Shown piece by piece: positions 8,399 to 16,608 of a stretch of DNA of 64,000 nucleotides; the stretch's first letter is position 1, and each line of letters begins with the position of its first letter. The notes beneath the pieces are model-generated. The model was not told the DNA's origin. It did no database searches and worked only from the letters and a program-made list of their open reading frames with translations. Source of the DNA: an uncultured Christensenella sp. (lineage in GTDB: Bacteria; Bacillota_A; Clostridia; Christensenellales; Borkfalkiaceae); assembly GCA_910579295.1 (NCBI GenBank), contig CAJTTC010000006.1, positions 60,115 to 124,114 of the forward strand. The letters are read 5' to 3'. The translations under genes and the position numbers were made by a program.

Positions 8399-10168
8399 AT
8401 GAAGGAATTGCTCGTATATTTAAAGCACTATAAATTACAGAGTATTCTCGCGCCTTTATTCAAATTGCTGGAAGCGAGCTTCGAACTGCTGATCCCGTTT
8501 ATCGTCGCGGCGATAGTCGACAAAATCAATATTGTGAACGCGGGCGGAGCCACCTCGGCGGATGGGGCAAGGTACGTAGTTTTTGCGTGCCTTATTTTAG
8601 TCGGTCTCGGCGTAGTGGGGCTCGTAAGCGCGGTGTGCGCTCAGTACTTTGCGGCAAAGGCGGCTGTGGGATTTTCTAAGGAATTGCGCAGCGATATGTT
8701 TAAAAAAGCTCAAAGCCTTTCGTGGTACGAGATAGACGGCTTGGGTACGTCGGCAATGATAACCCGAATGACGAGCGACGTAAATCAGGTGCAGACGGGC
8801 GTAAATATGGTGTTGCGCCTGTTTATGCGTTCGCCGTTTATAGTGTTCGGCGCAATGGCTATGGCGTTTGTAATAAGCGTTACTGCGGGCTGGGTGTTCG
8901 CCGTGACGATAGCCGTTCTGTTTGCGGTTGTGTTCGGCATAATGTTCATAACCATTCCTATGTACAAAAAATCACAGTCCAAGCTGGACGGCGTAACGGC
9001 GGCAACGCGCGAAACGCTTGTCGGTTCGAGGGTCGTCCGCGCTTTCTGTAAGGAAAATGAAGAGATTGACGGGTTTGACAGGCGCAATTCGGCTTTGACT
9101 AAGTCGCAGAAATTTGTCGGCGGCATATCGGCTTTAATGAACCCGCTGACGTACGCGGTCATAAACGCGGGTATCATTGTGCTTATCTACGTGGGGGCGG
9201 GCAGAGTGTATGACGGCGCGCTCACGCAGGGGCAGGTAATCGCGCTGTACAACTATATGTCGCAAATTTTAATCGAGCTTATCAAGCTTGCCAACCTCAT
9301 AATTACGGTTACAAAGTGCTTTGCGTGCGCGGGCAGAGTAAACGAGATTTTACAGATGCAACCCACGTTGAGGCACGGAACGGCGGGCGAAAAGGTGGAG
9401 GGCGCGCCCTTCATTGCTTTTGATAACGTCAGTATGCGCTATTCGGGCGGCGGCTCTGACGCGCTCAGCGGGATTTCTTTTACCGTAAACAGCGGTGAAA
9501 CGGTGGGTATAATAGGCGGCACGGGCTCGGGCAAGAGTACGCTCGTCAATCTTATACCGCACTTTTACGACGCGGCGGAGGGCGAAATAACTCTGAACGG
9601 CATAAACGTAAACGCTGTCGGCGACGTTAAACTGCGCGAAGAGTGCGGCATAGTCCCTCAACGCGCCGTGCTGTTCGAGGGTACGATCCGCGAAAATATC
9701 AAGTGGGGCAACGAAGAGGCGACGGACGAAGAGATAACCGCCGCGGTCGAGCTTGCCTGCGCTTCCGACGTTGTTGCTTCAAAACCTATGGGGTTAGACG
9801 AGCGTGTGGAGCAGGGCGGAAAAAACTTTTCGGGAGGACAGCGGCAAAGACTTACAATAGCCCGCGCTCTCGTCAAAAAGCCCGAAATTCTCATTCTTGA
9901 CGACAGCGCCTCCGCGCTCGACTACGCTACCGACGCACAGCTTCGTAAAAATCTGCGTTCGCTCGATTATAATCCAACCGTGTTTTTGGTTTCGCAACGC
10001 ACAAGCTCGGTGCGGTTCGCCGATAAAATTCTGGTGCTGGACGGCGGGCGATTGGTCGGTTGCGGCACTCATGACGAGCTGTTAAAGTCCTGCGAGGTGT
10101 ATAAGGAAATTCATTTCTCGCAGTATTCGGGTGGCGGCGACGGTGCGGCAAAGGGGGCTGAATTATGA
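8399..10168 (+). CDS. ABC exporter subunit with degenerate ATP site (heterodimer, half 1)
   Basis: A 589-residue type IV ABC half-transporter: an N-terminal six-helix exporter domain (about residues 1-320) and a C-terminal nucleotide-binding domain. Walker A is G-G-T-G-S-G-K-S-T and the signature is canonical, F-S-G-G-Q-R-Q-R. However, Walker B is L-I-L-D-D with Asp replacing the catalytic Glu, and the switch His is Gln (L-V-S-Q-R-T-S-S-V). That is the non-catalytic pattern of heterodimeric exporters such as TM287/288, LmrCD and BmrCD. It overlaps the partner gene by 4 bases (ATGA). The substrate is unknown; drug or lipid-like compounds are usual for the family. The start is set by the -10 box 8 bases upstream. 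Confidence 0.92.
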   Translation: MKELLVYLKHYKLQSILAPLFKLLEASFELLIPFIVAAIVDKINIVNAGGATSADGARYVVFACLILVGLGVVGLVSAVCAQYFAAKAAVGFSKELRSDMFKKAQSLSWYEIDGLGTSAMITRMTSDVNQVQTGVNMVLRLFMRSPFIVFGAMAMAFVISVTAGWVFAVTIAVLFAVVFGIMFITIPMYKKSQSKLDGVTAATRETLVGSRVVRAFCKENEEIDGFDRRNSALTKSQKFVGGISALMNPLTYAVINAGIIVLIYVGAGRVYDGALTQGQVIALYNYMSQILIELIKLANLIITVTKCFACAGRVNEILQMQPTLRHGTAGEKVEGAPFIAFDNVSMRYSGGGSDALSGISFTVNSGETVGIIGGTGSGKSTLVNLIPHFYDAAEGEITLNGINVNAVGDVKLREECGIVPQRAVLFEGTIRENIKWGNEEATDEEITAAVELACASDVVASKPMGLDERVEQGGKNFSGGQRQRLTIARALVKKPEILILDDSASALDYATDAQLRKNLRSLDYNPTVFLVSQRTSSVRFADKILVLDGGRLVGCGTHDELLKSCEVYKEIHFSQYSGGGDGAAKGAEL

Positions 10169-11925
10169 GTAAAAAAGTTCAGCCGCAGGTGTTGAAGCGC
10201 GTTTTTAAACAGCTGAGAAAATACCTCCCCGCTATAATACTTTCTCTGCTTTTTGCAATGCTCAGCGTGGCGGGCAACCTGCTTGCGCCCATACTTTTCG
10301 GCGACGCAATCGACTATATTGTGGGAGAGGGCGCTGTTGCGTTCGACAGGCTGACCTATTATTTCATAGCAATAGCGGCTATCGTGGCGGCTACCGCGGT
10401 AGTGCAGTGGCTTATGAGCGTAATCAACAACGCCATAGTTTACGGAGTAATAAGGGATATAAGGGCGGAGGCGTTTGCTCATATACAAAACCTGCCGCTT
10501 AAATATATCGACGGGCATTCCTACGGCGACGTGGTATCCCGCTGTATAGCCGACGTAGACCAATTCGCCGACGGCTTGCTTTTGGGCTTTACACAACTGT
10601 TTACGGGCATTATAACCATAGTTGTTACGCTCGTCATAATGTTTATATACAATTGGATAATAGCGCTTGCCGTGTTCTTTATAACTCCGCTTTCGCTGTT
10701 CGTCGCAAAGTTTATTGCGAGCCGCACGTACTCGCTCTTCAAAAAGACCTCTAAAATAAGGGGTGAGCAGACGGCGTTCATAGAGGAAATGACGGGCAAT
10801 TTAAAGGTGGTGCAGGCGTTCGGCAGGGAGGACGAAAACCAAGAGAAATTCGACGCCGTCAACGACGAACTTACCAAGGCGTCCCTTTCGTCGATATTCT
10901 TTTCTTCGCTTACCAACCCTTGCACGCGCTTTGTAAACGCCGTCGTATATGCGGCTGTCGCGCTTGCGGGCGCGCTCACACTCATCTATCCGTCAGTGCT
11001 TCCCGTTGCTTTCGGCGTCGGTAAGCTGAGCACGCTTTTAAACTACTCCAACCAATACACAAAACCGTTTAACGAAATTTCGGGAGTGGTAACTGAATTT
11101 CAGAATGCGATTGCGTGCGCGGGCAGAATTTACGAGCTCATCGACGAGCCCGCGCAGATACCCGACGCCGACGGCGCGGCGGAGCTTGAAAACGTGCGCG
11201 GTGACGTGCAGTTTGACGACGTGAGCTTTTCCTATGAGCAGAATAAGCCGCTTATAGAGGGCTTAAATCTCAACGTGCGAGCGGGACAGAGAATAGCCAT
11301 AGTCGGACCGACAGGGTGCGGTAAAACCACGCTTATTAATCTTCTTATGCGGTTTTACGACGTCAACGGCGGCGCGGTGAGCGTAGACGGCAGCGATATA
11401 CGGCAAATAACGCGCAAGTCGTTGCGCCAAAGCTACGGAATGGTGTTACAGGATACCTGGCTGAAATGCGGTACGGTGCGCGACAATATAAAAATCGGCA
11501 AACCCGAGGCAACCGAGGAAGAGGTAATCGCGGCGGCAAAGGCTACGCATTCGCATACGTTTATTATGCAGATGAAGGACGGCTACGATACGGTTATCGG
11601 CGAGGACGGCGGCAATCTTTCGCAGGGGCAGAAACAGCTCCTCTGCATAACGAGAATTATGCTTTGTCTGCCGCCTATGCTCATTCTCGACGAGGCGACT
11701 TCATCAATCGACACGCGCACGGAGTTAAAAATTCAGAATGCGTTTGCTAAATTAATGGAGGGCAGAACGAGCTTTATCGTCGCCCACCGACTTTCAACAA
11801 TAAAGGAAGCCGACCTTATACTTGTTATGAAAAACGGCAATATAATCGAACAGGGAACACACGAACAGCTCATAGGGCAGGGCGGCTTCTACAAGAATTT
11901 GTACAACAGCCAGTTTGCCGAATGA
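10165..11925 (+). CDS. ABC exporter subunit with catalytic ATP site (heterodimer, half 2)
   Basis: A 586-residue partner of the preceding gene, translationally coupled by a 4-base overlap. It has the exporter membrane domain and a nucleotide-binding domain with Walker A G-P-T-G-C-G-K-T-T, Walker B L-I-L-D-E-A-T-S-S-I-D with the catalytic Glu, and H-loop I-V-A-H-R-L-S-T-I. Its signature is L-S-Q-G-Q, which faces the degenerate site of the partner. The two subunits together make one consensus and one degenerate ATP site. A second, paralogous pair lies at 43965-47658. Confidence 0.93.
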   Translation: MSKKVQPQVLKRVFKQLRKYLPAIILSLLFAMLSVAGNLLAPILFGDAIDYIVGEGAVAFDRLTYYFIAIAAIVAATAVVQWLMSVINNAIVYGVIRDIRAEAFAHIQNLPLKYIDGHSYGDVVSRCIADVDQFADGLLLGFTQLFTGIITIVVTLVIMFIYNWIIALAVFFITPLSLFVAKFIASRTYSLFKKTSKIRGEQTAFIEEMTGNLKVVQAFGREDENQEKFDAVNDELTKASLSSIFFSSLTNPCTRFVNAVVYAAVALAGALTLIYPSVLPVAFGVGKLSTLLNYSNQYTKPFNEISGVVTEFQNAIACAGRIYELIDEPAQIPDADGAAELENVRGDVQFDDVSFSYEQNKPLIEGLNLNVRAGQRIAIVGPTGCGKTTLINLLMRFYDVNGGAVSVDGSDIRQITRKSLRQSYGMVLQDTWLKCGTVRDNIKIGKPEATEEEVIAAAKATHSHTFIMQMKDGYDTVIGEDGGNLSQGQKQLLCITRIMLCLPPMLILDEATSSIDTRTELKIQNAFAKLMEGRTSFIVAHRLSTIKEADLILVMKNGNIIEQGTHEQLIGQGGFYKNLYNSQFAE

Positions 11926-11947
11926 CGCTTAAAATAACGGAGGTATT

Positions 11948-13525
11948 ATGTTACAGGTCAATAACGTATCGTTGCAGTACGGCAGTAAAAAGCTATTCGA
12001 GGACGTAAATTTAAAATTCACAAAGGGCAATTGCTACGGTATAATAGGAGCTAACGGCGCGGGCAAGTCGACCTTTTTAAAGGTGCTAAGCGGCGAAATC
12101 GAGCCGAACAAGGGCGACGTGACGTTGGATAAAAACGAGCGTATGTCCGTGCTTATGCAAAATCAGGCGGCATTCGACAACGTAACCGTGTTGCGTGCGG
12201 TAATGCTCGGTCACAAACGCCTTGTCGAAATAATGGACGAAAAGGACGCGCTTTATGCCAAGGAGGACTTTTCGGAGGAGGACGGCGTTCGCGCCAGCGA
12301 GCTCGAAAACGAGTTCAGCGAGCTCAACGGTTGGGACGCAGAGCCCGAAGCGCAGATGCTTTTATCGGCTCTCGATATCGGCGAGGAGCTGTACGACGTG
12401 TTAATGGCGGAGCTTGACGCAAAGTTAAAGGTCAAGGTCTTGCTTGCGCAGGCGCTCTTCGGCAATCCCGACGTGCTCTTATTGGACGAGCCTACGAACA
12501 ACCTCGACATAAAGACGGCGCGCTGGCTCGAAAATTATTTAATGGACTTCGAAAACACAATCATAATCGTATCGCACAACCGACACTTTTTAAACAAGGT
12601 GTGCACGCATATCTGCGACGTGGACTACGGCAAAATCAATATGATGCTCGGAAACTACGATTTCTGGTACGAAACAAGTCAGCTTCTTGCACGTCAGCAG
12701 AAGGATCAGAATAAGAAAAACGAGCAACGCGCAAAGGAGTTGCAGGAGTTTATAGCGCGCTTTGCGGCAAACGCTTCAAAATCCCGACAGGCGACTTCGC
12801 GTAAAAAGGAGCTCGAAAAGCTGACGATAAGCGACTTCAAGCCTTCCCTGCGCAAATATCCCTATATTGATTTCAAATACGAAAAGGAAATCGGCAACGA
12901 CATATTAATGGTCGACGGATTGACGAAGGCGGGGTATTTCGAGGACGTTTCCTTCACCGTACAGCGCGGCGACAAGATAGGCATAGTCAGCGACAAGTCG
13001 ACTACGATTTCAATGCTCTACGACGTGTTGATGGGCAAAGCTCAGCCCGACAAAGGTACGGTGCGTTGGGGCAAGACAATAACCTCTTCGTATTTCCCCG
13101 AGAACAACAACGAATATTTTCAGGGGTGCGATTTAAACCTTGTCGAGTGGCTGTCGCAGTTCTCCAACGACCACTACGAGGAATATCTGCGCGGTTGGCT
13201 GGGAAGAATGCTGTTTTCCGGCGAGGAGGCGTTAAAGCAGGCAAAGGTGCTTTCGGGCGGCGAAAAAGTGCGCTGTATGTTGGCTAAGATGATGCTTGAG
13301 GGCGGCAACTTCTTAATTTTGGACGAGCCTACCAACCACCTCGATTTGGAGAGCATAACGGCGCTCAACAACGGTATGAAGAATTTCAAGGGCTGTATGC
13401 TCTTCACTTCGCACGATCAGGAGCTTATGAATACGGTTGCCACCCGTATAATTGAAATAAACGGCACTAAGCGCTTCGATAAAAACGTAACCTACGACGA
13501 GTATATTGACATCATTACAAAGTGA
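11948..13525 (+). CDS. ABC-F family ATPase (YbiT/YkpA-like), asymmetric sites
   Basis: A 525-residue soluble protein with two ABC domains and no membrane segments, the layout of ABC-F translation factors that act at the ribosomal E site. The first domain has an intact Walker A (G-A-N-G-A-G-K-S-T, residues 34-42) and Walker B (L-L-L-D-E-P-T-N-N-L-D), but its signature is altered to L-D-A-K-L-K-V. The second domain has an intact signature (L-S-G-G-E-K-V) and Walker B (L-I-L-D-E-P-T-N-H-L-D), but its Walker A is altered to S-D-K-S-T-T (about residues 348-353). One composite site is therefore intact and the other degenerate. The charged linker between the domains is rich in Lys and Gln. The ribosome binding site is GGAGGT, 23 bases after the exporter gene. 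Confidence 0.92.
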   Translation: MLQVNNVSLQYGSKKLFEDVNLKFTKGNCYGIIGANGAGKSTFLKVLSGEIEPNKGDVTLDKNERMSVLMQNQAAFDNVTVLRAVMLGHKRLVEIMDEKDALYAKEDFSEEDGVRASELENEFSELNGWDAEPEAQMLLSALDIGEELYDVLMAELDAKLKVKVLLAQALFGNPDVLLLDEPTNNLDIKTARWLENYLMDFENTIIIVSHNRHFLNKVCTHICDVDYGKINMMLGNYDFWYETSQLLARQQKDQNKKNEQRAKELQEFIARFAANASKSRQATSRKKELEKLTISDFKPSLRKYPYIDFKYEKEIGNDILMVDGLTKAGYFEDVSFTVQRGDKIGIVSDKSTTISMLYDVLMGKAQPDKGTVRWGKTITSSYFPENNNEYFQGCDLNLVEWLSQFSNDHYEEYLRGWLGRMLFSGEEALKQAKVLSGGEKVRCMLAKMMLEGGNFLILDEPTNHLDLESITALNNGMKNFKGCMLFTSHDQELMNTVATRIIEINGTKRFDKNVTYDEYIDIITK

Positions 13526-13552
13526 TTCAGCGATTAATTTTTGGGTGAATAA

Positions 13553-14320
13553 ATGAAAAACAAGCTCGTAACGGTCATTGCGGCAGTGCTTGCGGCGGGA
13601 ATTGCGTGTTGGGGCGGATATGTGTTCTGTACGCAGGTTGCGCTGGGCGGGACGCGGGAGCTTTTCGCTCTTATACCCGTCTATATTATACTTGTGTTTT
13701 TTGGCGCGTTAGTCGTTGAAATCGTGCACGAGGGCGCGCATTTTCTGGTTGGCGCGTGCTGTTCAATGGGGGTAAAATTGCCCAAATTTCACATCTTTAA
13801 AAGCTCTTCCGTAGACGTCTTTCCCAAGGGCGCAAGGTGTATGCGTCTGAGATTTGTGCTGACTGCGGGCGCGGGACTGTTTTTCAATTTAATTCTTATA
13901 ATAGTCGGCGTAATCGCTTTTGCCGTGCCGTCCGTGCCGCCTTTCTTGGGCGTAGCGTTGCCGTATGCGTTCTATTCGTTTGTAATAAACGGCGCGCCTC
14001 TCGAATACGGGAGCGGCAAAACCGACGGGCTTGTGATATCAGAGGCTCTGTCGCACAGCGATTCCTCGCAGGTAATGTTTGCGATATTGAGGGTGCAGGG
14101 GCTTGTAAATGCGGGCGTAATGCTCAAAGACGTCGACGAGAGTATGCTTACGGACGTTCCGCAGTTGCCCGAGGACGATATTAATTTTATCGTTTTAACA
14201 CAATTGAGATACGAATACTATCTTGCCAAGGGCGACGATGTTACGGCGAAAAAGTATTTATCGAGGTTTAATGAGCTTATACAGTATCTGCCCGACGGCT
14301 ATGCTGACAATAATCAATAA
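13553..14320 (+). CDS. M50-like membrane zinc metalloprotease
   Basis: A 255-residue membrane protein. A first hydrophobic segment (residues about 5-30) is followed by a second that carries H59-E-G-A-H63, matching the HExxH zinc motif inside a membrane helix. A later N146-G-A-P-L-E-Y-G-S-G-K-T-D158-G fits the N-x-x-P...D-G third-ligand motif of site-2-protease-like M50 peptidases. The C-terminal 80 residues are soluble and helical, with no recognised fold. It begins 27 bases after the ABC-F gene and probably shares its transcript. Intramembrane or near-membrane proteolysis is inferred from the motifs; the substrate is unknown. Confidence 0.72.
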   Translation: MKNKLVTVIAAVLAAGIACWGGYVFCTQVALGGTRELFALIPVYIILVFFGALVVEIVHEGAHFLVGACCSMGVKLPKFHIFKSSSVDVFPKGARCMRLRFVLTAGAGLFFNLILIIVGVIAFAVPSVPPFLGVALPYAFYSFVINGAPLEYGSGKTDGLVISEALSHSDSSQVMFAILRVQGLVNAGVMLKDVDESMLTDVPQLPEDDINFIVLTQLRYEYYLAKGDDVTAKKYLSRFNELIQYLPDGYADNNQ

Positions 14321-14326
14321 AAATTA

Positions 14327-14357
14327 ACGCGCGGCGCAAAGAATTTGCGCCGCGCGT
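14327..14357. terminator. Bidirectional terminator between converging genes
   Basis: A 14-bp perfect GC-rich stem (ACGCGCGGCGCAAA / TTTGCGCCGCGCGT) with loop GAA lies 6 bases after one stop codon and 16 bases from the other. On the minus strand it is followed by TAATTTTTATT, so it best serves the leucine-rich-repeat gene. Confidence 0.85.
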
Positions 14358-14373
14358 AAGTATTTATGCGTCT

Positions 14374-16029
14374 TTAACTTTTAGCTATATCTCCGTCCGA
14401 ACAGCTTATTACGTAATCGCCCGTATTTTCCGCCCAGTCGTTGGCTTTTCCCAATTTATTCCATTCTTCTTTCGTGCCGTTCAAAAATGAAATTTTTGTA
14501 AGATTTGCGCAATTGCCGAACGCTTTCGCGAGAAGTTTGGTCTTTTTACCTTCGAAAGTCAGATTTATAACGCCGCACTTTCTGAACATCATTTTAGGTA
14601 TTTGTGAAACTCTTGCGCCTATCGTAATGTTTTCAATCGCCGAACAGCCGCTGAACGGCGAGGTGGACAAAGTTGCGTTATACGTAGTACTAACTTTATA
14701 AGCCAAATAATTTACCGTTTTTAATGAGGTGCAGCCGTAAAATGCGCTCGTTCCTATGTACGACACTTTTAAAGGTACGGTGATTGCCGTTATATTTACG
14801 CAGTCCTTAAAAGCGTTACCCATAATATATTCGGTTTCGTCGTGTATCAGGCAATCTGGTATTTCAACGTTTTTTGCTTTTATGAGAATGAGATAATCGT
14901 TGTCTGCGTTTCCCAAATAAAGCCCGTTTTCATATTCCGTATATTCTATCAGCTCGCAACCCGCGAAAGGGGTATTGCCGATTGTCGTAAGTCCGTTTCC
15001 GAGTTCGACTTTTTTAAGCTCTACGCAGTCTTTAAAGGCATATGTTCCGATTGATGATACGCCATCGTGAACGCTAAGCGCCGTAGCGTTGCAACCCACA
15101 AAGGAAAAATTGCCTATTTTATCAACTTGCAACGGAACGTTTATCGCGGTCACGGCAGCTCCGTTTTCGATCAGCGTGTGCGCGTAGTAGAGCGGATTGG
15201 AAAATTGGTTTTTAAAGTCAATCGCGCACATTTGCGCAACGGTCGCTTCCAACTTCGTCAGAATTTCGCAAAATTGAAACGCACTTGTTTTTACCGTCTT
15301 AACGCCGCTTCCGAATTTGATTTCCGTAAGCGCGCCGCAACTGAAAAATGCGCTTACGCCAATTGTAGTAACGCTGTCCGGAATACTTACGGAAGTTATC
15401 GCTTTGTTGCCGTTAAACGCATTGTCGGCTATTTCGGTTACGGGCTTTCCGTCGTGTTCGGAAGGAATAATTATATCCGTTACGTTTACCTCGCCGATAC
15501 CGCTTACCGTATAGCTGTTTCCGTCGGCGGAAAGGCTGAAATCAAAACCGTCCGTATTCGGAACAAACGAGGGGTCGTCTTGCCCGCAGACAGCGCATTT
15601 ACCGTTTTTATAGGAGTGTTCCCCGACTTGACCGTATTCGAAAGTATCGTTTCCTTTTTCACCGCAAGCGGAACAGGATTTGTAATAAACGGCTTTTGCC
15701 GTACATGTAGCCTGCGATTTTAAATATTCTTCTTCGGCTTTTTCTTCGGTAAATGAGTGGGGGAGTTTATCGCCGTACTCAAACGTGTCAACGCCCGCTT
15801 CGCCGCATTCGCAGGAATAGTAATAGAGGGCTTTTTGAGTGCAGGTTGCCGTTGATTTCAAGTACTTGCTCTCCGTAACTTTTCTGTCGTACACGTGCGA
15901 GGTGTGAGAGGGAAGGTCGGTAGTCGGGGGAGGTGCGTCGTTTCCCTTCTTATTACAACCTGCCGCCGGGAGTGCCGCAACCGTTGCCGCGCATGCTATA
16001 AACAGCGCGGTAATTCTCTTGTTTTTCAT
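14374..16029 (-). CDS. BspA-type leucine-rich-repeat lipoprotein
   Basis: The start at 16029 is preferred over upstream in-frame codons because AAAGGAGAT lies 8 bases ahead and the product then begins with a clean lipoprotein signal (M-K-N-K-R-I..., lipobox L-P-A-A-G-C, cysteine about residue 25). The 551-residue product continues with two cysteine-paired motifs (C-x-C near H-V-Y-D-R-K-V and C-S-A-C-G), each ending D-T-F-E-Y-G, and a third C-A-V-C-G. Repeated LRR_5 units follow, such as I-P-D-S-V-T-T-I-G-x-x-A-F and a-F-x-x-C-x-x-L. BspA-like proteins are surface-attached binding proteins common in gut Bacillota. The binding partner is unknown. Confidence 0.88.
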   Translation of the reverse strand: MKNKRITALFIACAATVAALPAAGCNKKGNDAPPPTTDLPSHTSHVYDRKVTESKYLKSTATCTQKALYYYSCECGEAGVDTFEYGDKLPHSFTEEKAEEEYLKSQATCTAKAVYYKSCSACGEKGNDTFEYGQVGEHSYKNGKCAVCGQDDPSFVPNTDGFDFSLSADGNSYTVSGIGEVNVTDIIIPSEHDGKPVTEIADNAFNGNKAITSVSIPDSVTTIGVSAFFSCGALTEIKFGSGVKTVKTSAFQFCEILTKLEATVAQMCAIDFKNQFSNPLYYAHTLIENGAAVTAINVPLQVDKIGNFSFVGCNATALSVHDGVSSIGTYAFKDCVELKKVELGNGLTTIGNTPFAGCELIEYTEYENGLYLGNADNDYLILIKAKNVEIPDCLIHDETEYIMGNAFKDCVNITAITVPLKVSYIGTSAFYGCTSLKTVNYLAYKVSTTYNATLSTSPFSGCSAIENITIGARVSQIPKMMFRKCGVINLTFEGKKTKLLAKAFGNCANLTKISFLNGTKEEWNKLGKANDWAENTGDYVISCSDGDIAKS

Positions 16030-16056
16030 ATATGTATCTCCTTTAAATAAATTTTG

Positions 16057-16236
16057 CAAAAAAATAATGCCGCTCCCTAACAAGAAAGCGACATATAGAA
16101 AATGTACTTCTCGTAGGTTGCGACACCAATTTTTTTGTTACAGTTTATTCATTTTAAGAAATTGTAATCTAAAAAGAAGATACACCTCTACCGAGTATAT
16201 CTTAAAACGAATTAAACTATTCAATTGATGTCGCAA
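16057..16236 (-). promoter_or_regulatory. Structured leader with internal terminators (candidate attenuator or riboswitch)
   Basis: The transcript from the promoter at 16242-16270 has a leader of about 200 bases. It contains a stem AGATATAC...GTGTATCT followed by TCTTTTT, then TGTCGCT...AGCGGCA (16068-16093) followed by TTATTTTTTTG just before the ribosome binding site. The early segment TTGCGACA (16229-16236) is exactly complementary to TGTCGCAA (16118-16125) and partly to TGTCGC inside the terminator stem, which allows exclusive folds. It matches no riboswitch consensus that I recognise. Confidence 0.5.
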
Positions 16237-16241
16237 TTGAC

Positions 16242-16270
16242 AGTCTAACACGTTTTAATTTAAAAGTCAA
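16242..16270 (-). promoter_or_regulatory. Promoter of the leucine-rich-repeat lipoprotein gene
   Basis: Minus strand: TTGACT (16265-16270), 17-base spacer, TAGACT (16242-16247), about 215 bases upstream of the start codon. Confidence 0.7.
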
Positions 16271-16286
16271 CGCTTTTTTAAATTTC

Positions 16287-16469
16287 TCAACTTAATCTCA
16301 ACAGTCTGCCGAAGCAGTTGGGGCACACGTCGCGGCAGGCGACCGCACACCGCATACATACGTGATTGCCGCACGTTTCACACTCGTAAACCGTTCCGTT
16401 GTTCCAATCGTCCGACCCTAAAAAACCGTTGCATCTTTCCATAAAATTATGGTGTGCGGATAAAGTCAT
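16287..16469 (-). CDS. Small zinc-ribbon protein, 60 residues
   Basis: The short product has six cysteines in its last 30 residues, arranged C-E-T-C-G-N-H-V-C-M-R-C-A-V-A-C-R-D-V-C-P-N-C in effect. This suggests binding of one or two zinc ions in a ribbon or treble-clef fold. No Shine-Dalgarno precedes either possible ATG (16469 or the Met ten codons in), so the start is uncertain. The cysteine spacing is unlikely by chance in an antisense frame. Its function is unknown. Confidence 0.55.
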   Translation of the reverse strand: MTLSAHHNFMERCNGFLGSDDWNNGTVYECETCGNHVCMRCAVACRDVCPNCFGRLLRLS

Positions 16470-16540
16470 TTTAATACGTATTTAACCGAAAAAATCCGTT
16501 ATTTTTCGGGCTTATTTTGTTCTAAAAAATTTAAAAAAAG

Positions 16541-16569
16541 TTGCGTTATTTCTAATAATATGGTATAAT
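16541..16569 (+). promoter_or_regulatory. gyrB promoter
   Basis: TTGCGT (16541-16546), 17-base spacer, TATAAT (16564-16569), 39 bases ahead of the gyrB start codon. Confidence 0.75.
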
Positions 16570-16608
16570 TAAAGAAATGAAAAACAAACAGGATTGTGAG
16601 GTGAATTT

